NCBI RefSeq assembly: GCF_001713355.1
Contig: NZ_CP016448.1
Span: 2,852,001 to 2,916,000, forward strand
Length of the DNA: 64,000 bases
Source of the DNA: Methyloversatilis sp. RAC08
GTDB lineage: Bacteria; Pseudomonadota; Gammaproteobacteria; Burkholderiales; Rhodocyclaceae
Direction: 5' to 3'
Position numbers and translations under genes: made by a program. The notes beneath the pieces are model-generated. The model searched no databases and was not told where the DNA came from. It saw nothing but the letters and a program-made list of their open reading frames with translations. Below are positions 26,867 to 35,833 of this stretch, in pieces (position 1 is the stretch's first letter; every line of letters starts with the position of its first letter).

Positions 26867-27511
26867 ATGAATTTGCAACCGCGTCGCCGGCGTGTTCCAT
26901 CACCGAATCTGCTGGCCGCAACGGGGCTGTCGCTGGCACTGCACGGGCTGCTGATCTGGCCGCTTCCGCTGCCGCGCTCGATACCCGAAAGACCTGTTGC
27001 TCAGGTCGGCGCGCTGCGGCTCGTGCCGACGCTGCCCGCAGCGGCATCGGTCGCCGTTGCGGGCAACCTGCCGGCCGCTCCGCAAGCCAGCCTGTCGATC
27101 GATCGTCCGTCGCCCCTGCTCACCGCTGCCGGCCGGGCCGCCCCGCCTGGACCGGATGGCGGCGCGCTGTCACCCGTCGTTGCGGAATCCTCGCTGCGTG
27201 CATTTCGCTACGCCATCGCGCGCTCCGTTGCCCGTGATGGTGCGCCGCTGCAGGCAAGGGGTGTACGCATGGTGATCGCGCTGCGGCTGCATGCGCGCCG
27301 TGTCGTCGCGGTGTCGCTCGTGCGCAGCAGCGGCCACGACGCGCTGGATGCGAGGGTGCTGGCTGCATTCAGGGCAGCGGCGAGTACCGCCGTCAGGTCG
27401 GTCGATCTGCCGCCGCACGGCTTCGCGGTGGAACTGGAACTTGACGGCGAGTCGGACGACGCAGGGCAGGACGACGCCGGGCAGGATGAGCGACCGCGCG
27501 CGTCCGGCTGA
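26867..27511 (+). CDS. TonB-like C-terminal domain protein
   Basis: 214 residues from ATG at 26867, with AAGGAAG just upstream. One N-terminal membrane anchor (LLAATGLSLALHGLLIWPLPL, SLALH being typical of TonB) is followed by a low-complexity Ala/Pro-rich linker (to about residue 105) and a C-terminal domain GVRMVIALRLHARRVVAVSLVRSSGHDALDARVLAAFRAA, the TonB C-terminal fold. It would couple inner-membrane proton-motive force to an outer-membrane receptor, but ExbB/ExbD are not nearby. The DDAGQDDAGQDE end is a short acidic repeat. Confidence 0.72.
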   Translation: MNLQPRRRRVPSPNLLAATGLSLALHGLLIWPLPLPRSIPERPVAQVGALRLVPTLPAAASVAVAGNLPAAPQASLSIDRPSPLLTAAGRAAPPGPDGGALSPVVAESSLRAFRYAIARSVARDGAPLQARGVRMVIALRLHARRVVAVSLVRSSGHDALDARVLAAFRAAASTAVRSVDLPPHGFAVELELDGESDDAGQDDAGQDERPRASG

Positions 27512-27527
27512 ACCGCCGAGCGGCTGC

Positions 27528-28226
27528 TCAGCAGCGCACCTGCTGGCGACAGAACTCTGCCATCGGAACGACCCGCGTGCGTTCGCCGACCGGCTGCATG
27601 GCGCGGTCTCCGCCGTGTTCGAGCGCAAGCCGGAAGCCGAAACTGCTGAAGAAGCGATCGAATACATCGGCGCCCAGGGTGGCGACCGCAGCCAGTTCGT
27701 CGCGCTCGGCGGAGTACTCCAATACAATCGCGGCCAGCGGTTGCGGGGCAGGGCCTTCGAGCACCTGCGCGCCGGCGGCCGGATCGAACTGGCTGTGCTC
27801 GGAACAGCAGTGTATGACCCGGGCGCGCGCATTGTGTGGAGTCGCGTCAGCGCGATAGGCGATGAAACTGATGTCGCGTGTGGGATGGGTGAGCTTGTGC
27901 GAGCATATGGCCGAGTAGGCGACAACCGATTGGCGCCGGCCGACGCCGCCCGGCCAGTCATAACGGCGGCCATCCGCAGTACGGATGTCTTTCCGGCCCG
28001 CCACCTTCTGGCCGAGATCGAGCAGGAAGCACGGCGTGGCCGGGTAGGGCCACTGGAAAACATAATTGACGCCCGGTTCAAGCGAGGCTGCTCGCAGCGG
28101 TTGCCCGTCACTATTGGTCAGTATGCTGCGCGGAAAGCTTCGCATGATGCGGGCTTGCGCAGGAAGGTTCAGCCCGAGCATGCCGCACGCAGCGCTGCAG
28201 GTCGCGATGAAGTGGCGTCTTTCCAT
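27528..28226 (-). CDS. Tat-exported Rieske [2Fe-2S] protein
   Basis: 232 residues from ATG at 28226, preferred to 28232 because GGAG then sits 7 nt upstream. The N-terminus MERRHFIATCSAACGMLGLN is a twin-arginine signal. The Rieske ligands are complete: AICSHK (C-x-H) and VIHCCSEHSQFDP (C-x2-H), with the SQFDPAAG stretch that follows in this fold. It should hold a 2Fe-2S centre with two Cys and two His ligands in the periplasm. No cytochrome b, c1 or oxidase subunit is adjacent, so it is not the petA of a bc1 operon. Its electron partner is unknown. It converges with the TonB-like gene. Confidence 0.82.
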   Translation of the reverse strand: MERRHFIATCSAACGMLGLNLPAQARIMRSFPRSILTNSDGQPLRAASLEPGVNYVFQWPYPATPCFLLDLGQKVAGRKDIRTADGRRYDWPGGVGRRQSVVAYSAICSHKLTHPTRDISFIAYRADATPHNARARVIHCCSEHSQFDPAAGAQVLEGPAPQPLAAIVLEYSAERDELAAVATLGADVFDRFFSSFGFRLALEHGGDRAMQPVGERTRVVPMAEFCRQQVRC

Positions 28227-28312
28227 TTTCATGCTCCACAGGGACGGTTTGTGCTGCGGTCGTTGAAACCTAGAAACTGTTGTTGCGATAGTCAAGCGGG
28301 TGTGTGCCTCAC

Positions 28313-30811
28313 ATGAACCGTCCGGTTGACGAAATGCACGAACAAGACCCGCAGACCCGCGCGCCGGCGCCCGAAGCCGTGCCGCCGGGTGCGCCGCTGC
28401 CGCTGCCCGGCCCGTTACCGCTGAATGCCCTGATCGCGATTGGCTACTGCGTGCTCGTGGCGGCCAACCTGCAGCTGCGCGACGCGTCGGGCATCACGCC
28501 GATGTGGGCGCCGATCGGCCTCGCGCTGTTCGTCCTGCTGCGCTTCGGCAACCGTGCGCTGCCGGGCGTGCTGATCGGCGTCATCGCCGGAACCGCTCTG
28601 GCACAAATGCCCATGCCGATGGCCGTGCTGCACGCGGCCGGACAGATAATCGCGCCGTGGGTGGGGGCGCGAATTCTGCGGCATCTGATCAGCGAACCGG
28701 CGCATCTGCTGGAGCGTACCGACGGCGCCTTCAAGCTGCTGGCGGTGGCCTATGCGGTGGCTATCATCAGTGCCGCAGCCACCACCCTCGGCATGGCGCT
28801 GGCGCATGAGCTGCCCGCAGCCCGCTGGCTTGATAGCGGTGCGTCGATCTGGCTCGGCGACGCACTGGGCGTCGTCGTGTCCATGCTGCCGCTGCTGGCC
28901 TGGACAACCGATCGCTCGCCGGTGCAGTCGCCGCGTCGGCTGATCGAACAGGTGCTGGTCATCCTGACGCTGCTCGGCATGCTGGCGGCGACCTTCTTCG
29001 GCGTCGCCCTGCTGGCCGAACCCATCCTGCAGCTTTATGCCTCGCTGCCGCTGGTGATCTGGATCGCGCTGCGCTTTCCGCCGCGGGTCGGCTGGACGGT
29101 GTTCCTGATCGCATCGCTGACCGCATTGGCCGGCACCGCACAAGGCTTCTCGCTGCTGAACGAGCACGCGATGGGCGTGCAGATTCTCGTGCTGCACGGG
29201 CTCATCACGCTGACCGCCGCGACCGCGCTGTTCATCGGTGCCGCGATGTTCGAGAAGCAGGCGGCGCGGCGGGCGCTGCGCGAACGCGAGTCGCACTTTC
29301 GTGCGCTGACGCTGCTGTCGGCCGACTGGCACTGGGAACTCGACGCCGACCTGCGCTACCACCGCCTGCCGGATCAACTGACCGGCGTGCATTTCGGCGA
29401 CACCGCGCTGGACGGCTGCGCACCCTGGGAAATCGCCGGGGAAGAGGCGCTCACCCTGCCGTGGGGCCTGCTGCGCCAGACGCTGGAGCGCCACGATGCC
29501 TTCCGCGACTTCCTGTCGCGCCGCCGCGACGGCTCACGCTGGCGCTATCTGGCCTCGTCCGGCGAGCCGGTGTTCGACGCACATGGCGCGTTCTCGGGCT
29601 ACCGCGGCGTCAGTCGGGACATCACGGCCGAAATGCAGGCGCGCGAAGCGCTGCGCGAGGAAGAGTTCAGACTGCGCGCGCTGGTCGATGCGCTGCCGGA
29701 ACTGATCGTGCTGCAGGACAGGCATCTGCGCTGGCGGCTGGCCAACCGCTCGCTGCTCGATACGCGCTGGCTGAAGAAGATGGCCTGGCTGGGCGCCACC
29801 AGCGAGGAACTCGCGGCGCACCTGCCGTCGATGGCCGACGTGCTGAAGCAGGACCACAAGATCGCCGAAGCGGTGGCGCTGTCCTGCAAGCCGCATCGGG
29901 AAGAGCAGCGTCTCGTCATGCCCGATGGCGAGGAGCGGGTATTCGAAGTCAGCGTCATTCCGCTGACCGACGATGATGGCCAGTTCAACGGAATCGTGTC
30001 GGTGCGGCGCGACATGACCGCGCAGCGCGACGCCGAGCGCATCCAGGCCGAACATGTACAGGGCGTGCAGTCACTCAACGACGAGCTGGAGCGCCGTGTC
30101 GGTGCGCGCACTGCAGCGCTTGAAGCGGCGATCCGCGAACTGGAGGCGTTCAGCTACTCGGTGTCGCATGATCTGAGGGCGCCGCTGCGCGCACTGGACG
30201 GCTTCTCACGCCTGCTGGTGGAGGATTACGGCGATCTGCTCGACGAACAGGGGCGCGAGTATCTGTCGCGCATCCGTCGCAACAGCCAGCGCATGGGCGA
30301 ACTGATCGATGACCTGCTGGAACTGTCGCGCGTGTCGCGTGCCGAGGTGCACCGCTCACTGACCAACCTGTCGGACATCGCGCGCGACGTGGTGCGCGAA
30401 CTGACGGCCGAAGCACCTGACCGATACATCCACTGGGTCATTCCGGAAGGTCTGTGGGCCGACACCGATTCCGGACTGGCGCGCGTCGTGTTCGAAAACC
30501 TGCTGCGCAACGCATGGAAATTCACCCGTCTGCAGGCGCAGCCGCGCATCGAGATCGGGCAAACGGAGTTGCAGGGCCAGGCGGCGTACTACGTGCGCGA
30601 CAACGGCGTCGGCTTCGACATGGCCTATGTCGGTCGGCTGTTCGCGCCTTTCCAGCGCCTGCACAACAATCGCGAATTCGACGGCAGCGGCATTGGTCTG
30701 GCGATCGTGCAGCGGGTGATCCGTCTGCACGGCGGCCATGTGTCGGCCGAGGGCGTGGTTGGACAGGGCGCAACCTTCAGCTTCAGCTTCGGCCCGGTAC
30801 GTCCAGACTGA
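28313..30811 (+). CDS. Membrane sensor histidine kinase (MASE1-PAS-PAS-HisKA-HATPase)
   Basis: 832 residues from ATG at 28313 (GTG at 28304 is also in frame; no strong ribosome site). Residues about 35-320 form a MASE1 sensor with eight hydrophobic segments (e.g. GITPMWAPIGLALFVLLRFG). Two PAS domains follow: residues 330-440 (FRALTLLSADWHWELDADLRY, GYRGVSRDIT) and 450-575 (FRLRALVDALPELIVLQD, FNGIVSVRRDMT). The kinase part has the H box FSYSVSHDLRAPLRALDGF near 615, N box VFENLLRNAWKF near 725, G1 DNGVGFD and F/G2 GSGIGLAIVQRVIRLHGG. It resembles phytochrome-type kinases with SVSHDLRAPLR. No cognate response regulator is adjacent. Its 3' end overlaps the convergent Nudix gene by 29 bp. Confidence 0.9.
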   Translation: MNRPVDEMHEQDPQTRAPAPEAVPPGAPLPLPGPLPLNALIAIGYCVLVAANLQLRDASGITPMWAPIGLALFVLLRFGNRALPGVLIGVIAGTALAQMPMPMAVLHAAGQIIAPWVGARILRHLISEPAHLLERTDGAFKLLAVAYAVAIISAAATTLGMALAHELPAARWLDSGASIWLGDALGVVVSMLPLLAWTTDRSPVQSPRRLIEQVLVILTLLGMLAATFFGVALLAEPILQLYASLPLVIWIALRFPPRVGWTVFLIASLTALAGTAQGFSLLNEHAMGVQILVLHGLITLTAATALFIGAAMFEKQAARRALRERESHFRALTLLSADWHWELDADLRYHRLPDQLTGVHFGDTALDGCAPWEIAGEEALTLPWGLLRQTLERHDAFRDFLSRRRDGSRWRYLASSGEPVFDAHGAFSGYRGVSRDITAEMQAREALREEEFRLRALVDALPELIVLQDRHLRWRLANRSLLDTRWLKKMAWLGATSEELAAHLPSMADVLKQDHKIAEAVALSCKPHREEQRLVMPDGEERVFEVSVIPLTDDDGQFNGIVSVRRDMTAQRDAERIQAEHVQGVQSLNDELERRVGARTAALEAAIRELEAFSYSVSHDLRAPLRALDGFSRLLVEDYGDLLDEQGREYLSRIRRNSQRMGELIDDLLELSRVSRAEVHRSLTNLSDIARDVVRELTAEAPDRYIHWVIPEGLWADTDSGLARVVFENLLRNAWKFTRLQAQPRIEIGQTELQGQAAYYVRDNGVGFDMAYVGRLFAPFQRLHNNREFDGSGIGLAIVQRVIRLHGGHVSAEGVVGQGATFSFSFGPVRPD

Positions 30812-31325
30812 AGTGGTGCACGCCGAAGCCGCCCATGCGCCGCTCGTCGAAGAAGGTGCGCAGGGTCAGTGACACGCTGCGGAACGCCAGTTCGTCCCAC
30901 GGAATGTCGGCTTCGTCGAACAGCCTGACATCGAGCGATTCGCTGCCGGGCGCGAAGTCGGTGTCGATCAGCTCGGCCCGGAACAGGATGTGCATCTGGT
31001 CGATCTGCGGCACGCTGACCATCGTATAGGGCGCAATCAATGCGACCCGCGCACAGGCCTCCTCAAGCGTTTCGCGCAATGCACCGTCGGCCGCGCTTTC
31101 ACCGTTTTCGAGAAATCCGGCGGGCAGCGTCCAGTAACCCAGGCGCGGCTCGATGGCGCGCCTGCACAACAGCACCTGCCCCTCCCAGATGGGCAGTGTG
31201 CCCACCACCATGCGCGGGTTCTGATAGTGGATGGTGCCGCACGCCGGGCAGACGTGGCGCAGCCGGTTGTCGCCCACCGGCACGCGCTGTTCAACCTTGC
31301 TGCCGCAGTCAGCGCAGAAATTCAT
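30783..31325 (-). CDS. Nudix hydrolase with N-terminal zinc ribbon
   Basis: 180 residues. The N-terminus is a zinc ribbon (CADCG ... CPACG, residues 4-30), then the Nudix fold. The Nudix box reads GFLENGESAADGALRETLEE followed by ACA, matching GX5EX7REUXEE, but with Cys where the box normally has Gly (EE-x-G). Zinc ribbon plus Nudix is the arrangement of NudC/ADP-ribose-type pyrophosphatases; the C-terminal specificity motif of NudC is not evident, so substrate is open (NADH, ADP-ribose or similar). Its 3' end overlaps the convergent kinase gene. Confidence 0.87.
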   Translation of the reverse strand: MNFCADCGSKVEQRVPVGDNRLRHVCPACGTIHYQNPRMVVGTLPIWEGQVLLCRRAIEPRLGYWTLPAGFLENGESAADGALRETLEEACARVALIAPYTMVSVPQIDQMHILFRAELIDTDFAPGSESLDVRLFDEADIPWDELAFRSVSLTLRTFFDERRMGGFGVHHFSLDVPGRS

Positions 31326-31491
31326 GGGTACACCGGCTGTTCGAAATGAAGAGTCCGGAGTGTAGCGCCCCGCCTGTCGCCTGCGTACCTGCCCTCAAGA
31401 ACCGTGTCTCCCGCGCCGTAAGCTGATGCCATGAGGCATATTCTGCAACGGACGCATGGCGCGCCGTTCAGGCCTGGACGATGGCAAAGCG

Positions 31492-33420
31492 ATGAATGAC
31501 CTGATTGATACAAGCCGGTTCGAGGAAATCAAGGCGGCCGGCGAACTGCCTTCCCCGCGCGGCATTGCGCTGGCGATTGCGCGCGTCACGCAACGCGGTG
31601 ACGCCTCGCTGGCCGAACTCGCCCGCCTGGTGCAGGGCGATCCGGCGCTGGTCGGGCGCCTTGTCTGTGCGGCCAACGGCACGCTGGCACCCGGCATGCG
31701 GCCCATCGTGGCGCTGCGCGACGCACTGTCGGTACTCGGCATGGCTGCGGTACGCAATCTGGCGCTGGGCTTTTCGCTGATTTCCAGCAATGGCAAGGGT
31801 TTGTGCCGAAGTTTTCCGTATTCGCGCTTCTGGACCGGATCGGTCATCCGCGCCATCGCAACGCAGAAGATCATGACCGTGATGCGTTCGGCCGGGGTGG
31901 AGGAAAGCTTCAGCGTCGGCCTGCTGTCCGGCATCGGCGCGCTCGGGCTGGCCAGCGTGTTCCCGGCGCAGTACTCGCGCGTACTCGACGAGGTGCGAGG
32001 TGGCGAGCCGGAAATGCTGCTCGATGTCGAGCGACAGGCATTCGCGATGACCCACGTCGAACTGAGCGCCGCCATGCTCGCCGACTGGGGCATGCCGCGC
32101 TTCTTCATCGCCGCCGTTCTCGGCCATGAATCTGCATTGTCGGTGCAGGGCGAGCCCGAATCGCGCGAATACAGCCTGACGCTGGCACTCGGCCTGGCGC
32201 GTGCGGTCGAAGCCGCCTGCCTGTGCGACGAGGCGGAACGCACGCTGCACATGGGCATCGCCCGCGCTCTGGCGGCGCGCATGTCGTGGCTGCCCGATCA
32301 GGTCAGCACCCTGTGCGATGACGTCGCGCGCGAGTGGAAGGACTGGTCGCAGATACTGCCGGTCGATGCCTATGCATTGCCCAACCTGAACGACGTCGCA
32401 TTGCCCGAACCGGCCATTCCGGCGCCCGCGTCGATCGAGGTGGAGGCTGCGAACGACGCACCCGACCCGGGCGCGCTGCGCGCACTGGTGGTGGATGACG
32501 ACGCCGCCACCCGCATGACGCTGCAGGCGCTGCTGCTGCGCGGTGGCTATCAGGTCACGTGTGCCGAAAACGGTGTGGCGGGCATGGAACGCGCGCTCGA
32601 GTTTCAGCCGCAGATCATGGTGGTCGACTGGGTCATGCCGGAAATGAACGGGCTGGAGCTGACGCGCACGCTGCGCCAGACCCGCATGGGCCGCAATATC
32701 TACATCATCGTGCTGACCAGTCACGAGGACGAGGAACGCCTGGTCGAGGCCTTCGAAGCAGGTGTCGACGACTACATGGTGAAGCCGCTCAAGCCGCGGG
32801 TGCTGGAGGCCCGGCTGCGTGCGGGTCAGCGGCTGATCCGGCTGCAGAAGGATCTGGAGGCCGAACGTGAGGAAATCCGCCGCTACGCGGCCGAGCTGGG
32901 CGTCAGCAACAGACGCCTGCAGGAAGTCGCGCTGACCGACGCGCTGACCGGATTCCCGAACCGGCGCTACGCCATGGCGCGCATCGGACAGGAATGGGCG
33001 ATCGCGCTGCGCAGCGAACGACCGCTGTCGTGCATGCTGATCGACGTCGACTACTTCCGCCAGATCAACGAAACCTATGGGCACGACGTGGCCGATCAGG
33101 TGCTGGAACAAACGGCACGTGCCATCCGCGAATGCATGCGCGCGCAGGACGTGGTGTGCCGTACCGGCGGCGATGAATTCCTGATCATCTGCCCGGACAC
33201 TACGCTGGAACAGGCCATGGCGTGCGCCCAGCGCGTTTGCGCCGGCGTGGCGGCCGTGCCGCTGCAGGCCGGACAGCTGCGCCTGAAAAGCTCGATCAGC
33301 ATAGGCGTGGCCGAACGACTTTCGCCGATGCCGGACGCAGACGCGCTGCTTGCGCTGGCCGATCAGGCGCTCATGGGCGCCAAAAGCACGGGCCGCGGAC
33401 GGGTGCGCGCAGCCAGCTGA
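31492..33420 (+). CDS. HDOD-REC-GGDEF diguanylate cyclase
   Basis: 642 residues from ATG at 31492; ATG at 31456 is an in-frame alternative. Residues 10-260 are an HDOD domain (SPRGIALAIARVTQRGDASLAEL, GDPALVGRLV). Residues 325-445 are a receiver domain (LVVDDDAATRMTL; acceptor Asp in MVVDWVMPEMNG; KPLKPRV). A coiled linker (residues 450-480) leads to a GGDEF domain: TDALTGFPNRRYA, DVDYFRQINETYGHDVAD and RTGGDEFLII. The active site is intact, and the inhibitory site RAQD lies five residues before GGDEF. It should make c-di-GMP under control of phosphorylation and product feedback. HDOD plus REC-GGDEF in one chain is uncommon. It lies just before the EAL gene and flhDC, suggesting control of motility. 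Confidence 0.9.
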   Translation: MNDLIDTSRFEEIKAAGELPSPRGIALAIARVTQRGDASLAELARLVQGDPALVGRLVCAANGTLAPGMRPIVALRDALSVLGMAAVRNLALGFSLISSNGKGLCRSFPYSRFWTGSVIRAIATQKIMTVMRSAGVEESFSVGLLSGIGALGLASVFPAQYSRVLDEVRGGEPEMLLDVERQAFAMTHVELSAAMLADWGMPRFFIAAVLGHESALSVQGEPESREYSLTLALGLARAVEAACLCDEAERTLHMGIARALAARMSWLPDQVSTLCDDVAREWKDWSQILPVDAYALPNLNDVALPEPAIPAPASIEVEAANDAPDPGALRALVVDDDAATRMTLQALLLRGGYQVTCAENGVAGMERALEFQPQIMVVDWVMPEMNGLELTRTLRQTRMGRNIYIIVLTSHEDEERLVEAFEAGVDDYMVKPLKPRVLEARLRAGQRLIRLQKDLEAEREEIRRYAAELGVSNRRLQEVALTDALTGFPNRRYAMARIGQEWAIALRSERPLSCMLIDVDYFRQINETYGHDVADQVLEQTARAIRECMRAQDVVCRTGGDEFLIICPDTTLEQAMACAQRVCAGVAAVPLQAGQLRLKSSISIGVAERLSPMPDADALLALADQALMGAKSTGRGRVRAAS

Positions 33421-33538
33421 GGCGACCCCGACCTTCGGGCCAAGAAACGGCATTTTTACCGCCTGCGCGTTTCGCGGTGCTCAAGTTCCCTCCATTCCTG
33501 CCGTCGTTAAGGTTCGTTGATCGTGCACACGACCTGGA

Positions 33539-35293
33539 ATGAAGTTGATGGATCGCCACTCGGACAGGATGGGAGGGTTCAGAACCATCAAGGTGTTGAT
33601 GGTCGAGGACAATGAAGACGACGTCTTCCTGCTGAATGCGCAGCTGAGCGCACGCGGCCTCGAAACCTATTCCGAGCGCGTGGACAGTGCGCTCGAGCTC
33701 GCACGTGCCCTCGAGGAGCGCGAGTGGGATCTGGTCATTTCCGATCATGCGATGCCGGGCTTTGATTCCGCCTCCGCGCTGGAAGTCCTGCGCCGCAGCG
33801 GTCGCGACATCCCGTTCATCATCTACTCCGGCAAGATTTCCGACCACATGGCGTTCTCGGCCATGCGCAACGGCGTCGCCGACTACGTTCAGAAGGGCAA
33901 TATTGCGCGCCTCGTGCCGGTCATCGAACGCGAGCTGCGCGGCGTTGAAACGCGCCGGGCGGTGCAGACTGCCGATGCACGCATTCATGCGCTGGCCTTC
34001 TTCGACACGCTTTCGGCGTTGCCGAACCAGACCTTGCTGCGCGCCCAGATCGACGACTGGCTCGATACCGCGCGTCGCAGCACCGAAGCGCGCCATGCAA
34101 CGCTGATGGTGATCGACATCGACCGCTTTCTTCGCATCAACACCAGCTTCGGCTATGACGCCGGCAATGTCGTGTTGCGTGAAGTGGTGTCGCGCCTGAT
34201 CGAGCGTGCCGGCCAGGGCGCGATGATTGCGCGCCTGAGTGGTGACCGCTTCTGCGTATTTGCGCCGTCCTGCATCACGCGCGATGACGCACGCGTGTTC
34301 GCGCACCGTTTGCTGGAAGCGTTCGCTTCACCGGTGATCAAGGACGGTCTGGAATTGTTCCTGACCGCATCACTTGGCGTGGCGATGACACCCGAGGACG
34401 GCAGCGAGGCGCAGTCCCTGATCATGAATGCCGAGGCGGCGATGTCGAGCGCCAAGCGCGCCGGCGGCAATGGCCTGAGCTTCTACGCCCACGAAATGAG
34501 CGCCAGTTCGGCCGAGAAGCTGGTGCTCGAGACGCATCTGCGCCACTCCGTGCAGCGCGGCGAACTGTTCCTGAATTACCAGCCGATACTCAATGGCGTG
34601 ACCGGCCGTACGTCGGGCGTCGAGGCGCTGCTGCGCTGGCGTCATCCGCAGCGCGGCATCATCCCGCCGGACCGCTTCATTCCGCTGGCCGATGAATCGG
34701 GCCTGATCGTCGAGATCGGTGCCTGGGTCATGCGCGAAGCCTGCCTGCAGGGCAGGAAGTGGCACGAACAGGGCATGCAGGACCTGTCGATGTCGGTCAA
34801 TGTGTCGGCTGTCCAGTTCGCCCAGCCGCGCCTGCTGGAAACAGTGCGCACGACGCTGGAAGACACCGGATTCCCGGCCGAGAAGCTGGTGCTCGAAATC
34901 ACCGAATCGGTGCTGATGAAGGACGCGGAAACCACCATCGGCATGCTCAAGGCGCTGAAGAACATGGGCGTGCGCATTTCTATGGACGACTTCGGTACCG
35001 GCTATTCGTCGCTGTCCTATCTGAAGCGCTTTCCGATCGACATCGTCAAGATCGACAAATCGTTCGTGCGCGACATCAATGACGACGAGGATGATGCCGC
35101 CATCATCCGCGTCATCATTTCCCTTGCGCGCAGCCTGCGTCTCACGACGGTGGCAGAAGGGGTCGAAACACCGGAACAACTGGGCTTCCTGCGACGCGAA
35201 CAGTGCGACCGCTTTCAGGGCTACTTCTTCTCGCGGCCGGTGGAAGCCGACCTGCTCAGCAAGCGCATCCTGGATGGAACCCTCTTGATCTAG
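33539..35293 (+). CDS. REC-GGDEF-EAL c-di-GMP phosphodiesterase with degenerate GGDEF
   Basis: 584 residues. Residues 16-135 are a receiver (MVEDNEDDVFLLN, acceptor in VISDHAMPGFD, YSGK). The GGDEF domain (145-305) has SGDRF in place of GGDEF and should not cyclise GTP. The EAL domain (320-580) keeps all catalytic stretches: VEALLRWRHP, SVNVSAVQF, LEITESVLM, DDFGTGYSSL, KIDKSFV, AEGVET and FQGYFFSRP. It should hydrolyse c-di-GMP to pGpG, perhaps modulated by GTP binding to the dead GGDEF domain. With the cyclase upstream it forms a make/break pair beside flhDC. Confidence 0.92.
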   Translation: MKLMDRHSDRMGGFRTIKVLMVEDNEDDVFLLNAQLSARGLETYSERVDSALELARALEEREWDLVISDHAMPGFDSASALEVLRRSGRDIPFIIYSGKISDHMAFSAMRNGVADYVQKGNIARLVPVIERELRGVETRRAVQTADARIHALAFFDTLSALPNQTLLRAQIDDWLDTARRSTEARHATLMVIDIDRFLRINTSFGYDAGNVVLREVVSRLIERAGQGAMIARLSGDRFCVFAPSCITRDDARVFAHRLLEAFASPVIKDGLELFLTASLGVAMTPEDGSEAQSLIMNAEAAMSSAKRAGGNGLSFYAHEMSASSAEKLVLETHLRHSVQRGELFLNYQPILNGVTGRTSGVEALLRWRHPQRGIIPPDRFIPLADESGLIVEIGAWVMREACLQGRKWHEQGMQDLSMSVNVSAVQFAQPRLLETVRTTLEDTGFPAEKLVLEITESVLMKDAETTIGMLKALKNMGVRISMDDFGTGYSSLSYLKRFPIDIVKIDKSFVRDINDDEDDAAIIRVIISLARSLRLTTVAEGVETPEQLGFLRREQCDRFQGYFFSRPVEADLLSKRILDGTLLI

Positions 35294-35353
35294 CCGGATT
35301 TCCTGCTCCGCGCGCCCGTCGGCCGGCGCGACAACCCGACCCCGGTCCCGCCA

Positions 35354-35372
35354 TGTAGGAAAACTTCCTACA
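35354..35372. promoter_or_regulatory. Perfect palindrome upstream of flhD
   Basis: TGTAGGAA-AAC-TTCCTACA, 8-bp arms, 123 bp before the flhD start, followed at once by another AGGAA half. TAGGAA/TTCCTA arms resemble sites of NarL/FixJ-type response regulators such as BvgA heptads. A second, shorter palindrome ACGTA-N8-TACGT lies at 35390-35407. Candidate operator for the flagellar master operon. Confidence 0.5.
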
Positions 35373-35494
35373 GGAATCCGCTCGTCTTCACGTACATAAA
35401 CTTACGTCTTGTCCTGATTGGGCAATGGCCCCCTGCTGGGCAGAATGCATCCCATGCACTGAAACACACGGTGCCTGCCGACTGAAGGGACTGC

Positions 35495-35815
35495 ATGATG
35501 AAGACGACCGGTTTGCTCAACGAGATCAGAGAACTGAATCTTTCCTATCTCATGCTTGCCCAGCAGATGATCCGTGAAGACCGCGATGCGGCGATGTTCC
35601 GCCTCGGTGTCAGCGAAGAAGTGGCTGACATGATCGAGTCGCTGTCGCCGGCCCAGGTCCTGAAGATGGCCAGCGCGAACATGATGCTGTGCCGCCTGCG
35701 CTTCGACGACCGCGTGCTGCTCGGTCTGCTGTCGAGCCACGGCCGCGACGCAACGACGTCCCATCTGCATGCCACGATTCTGGCCTGCGCCCAGCCGGTC
35801 GAAGCCGTTTCCTGA
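35495..35815 (+). CDS. flhD: Flagellar transcriptional activator FlhD
   Basis: 106 residues. With FlhC it forms the FlhD4C2 complex that activates class II flagellar promoters. Typical stretches: LLNEIRELNLSYLMLAQQMIREDRDAAMFRLG (residues 5-37), then SLSPAQVLKMASANMMLCRLRFDD near 50. AAGGGA lies 6 nt before the first of two adjacent ATG codons. The gap upstream (35294-35494, 201 bp) contains the palindromes at 35354 and 35390. flhC follows after 18 bp. Confidence 0.96.
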   Translation: MMKTTGLLNEIRELNLSYLMLAQQMIREDRDAAMFRLGVSEEVADMIESLSPAQVLKMASANMMLCRLRFDDRVLLGLLSSHGRDATTSHLHATILACAQPVEAVS

Positions 35816-35833
35816 TTCAAGGGGTTCAAGGTC

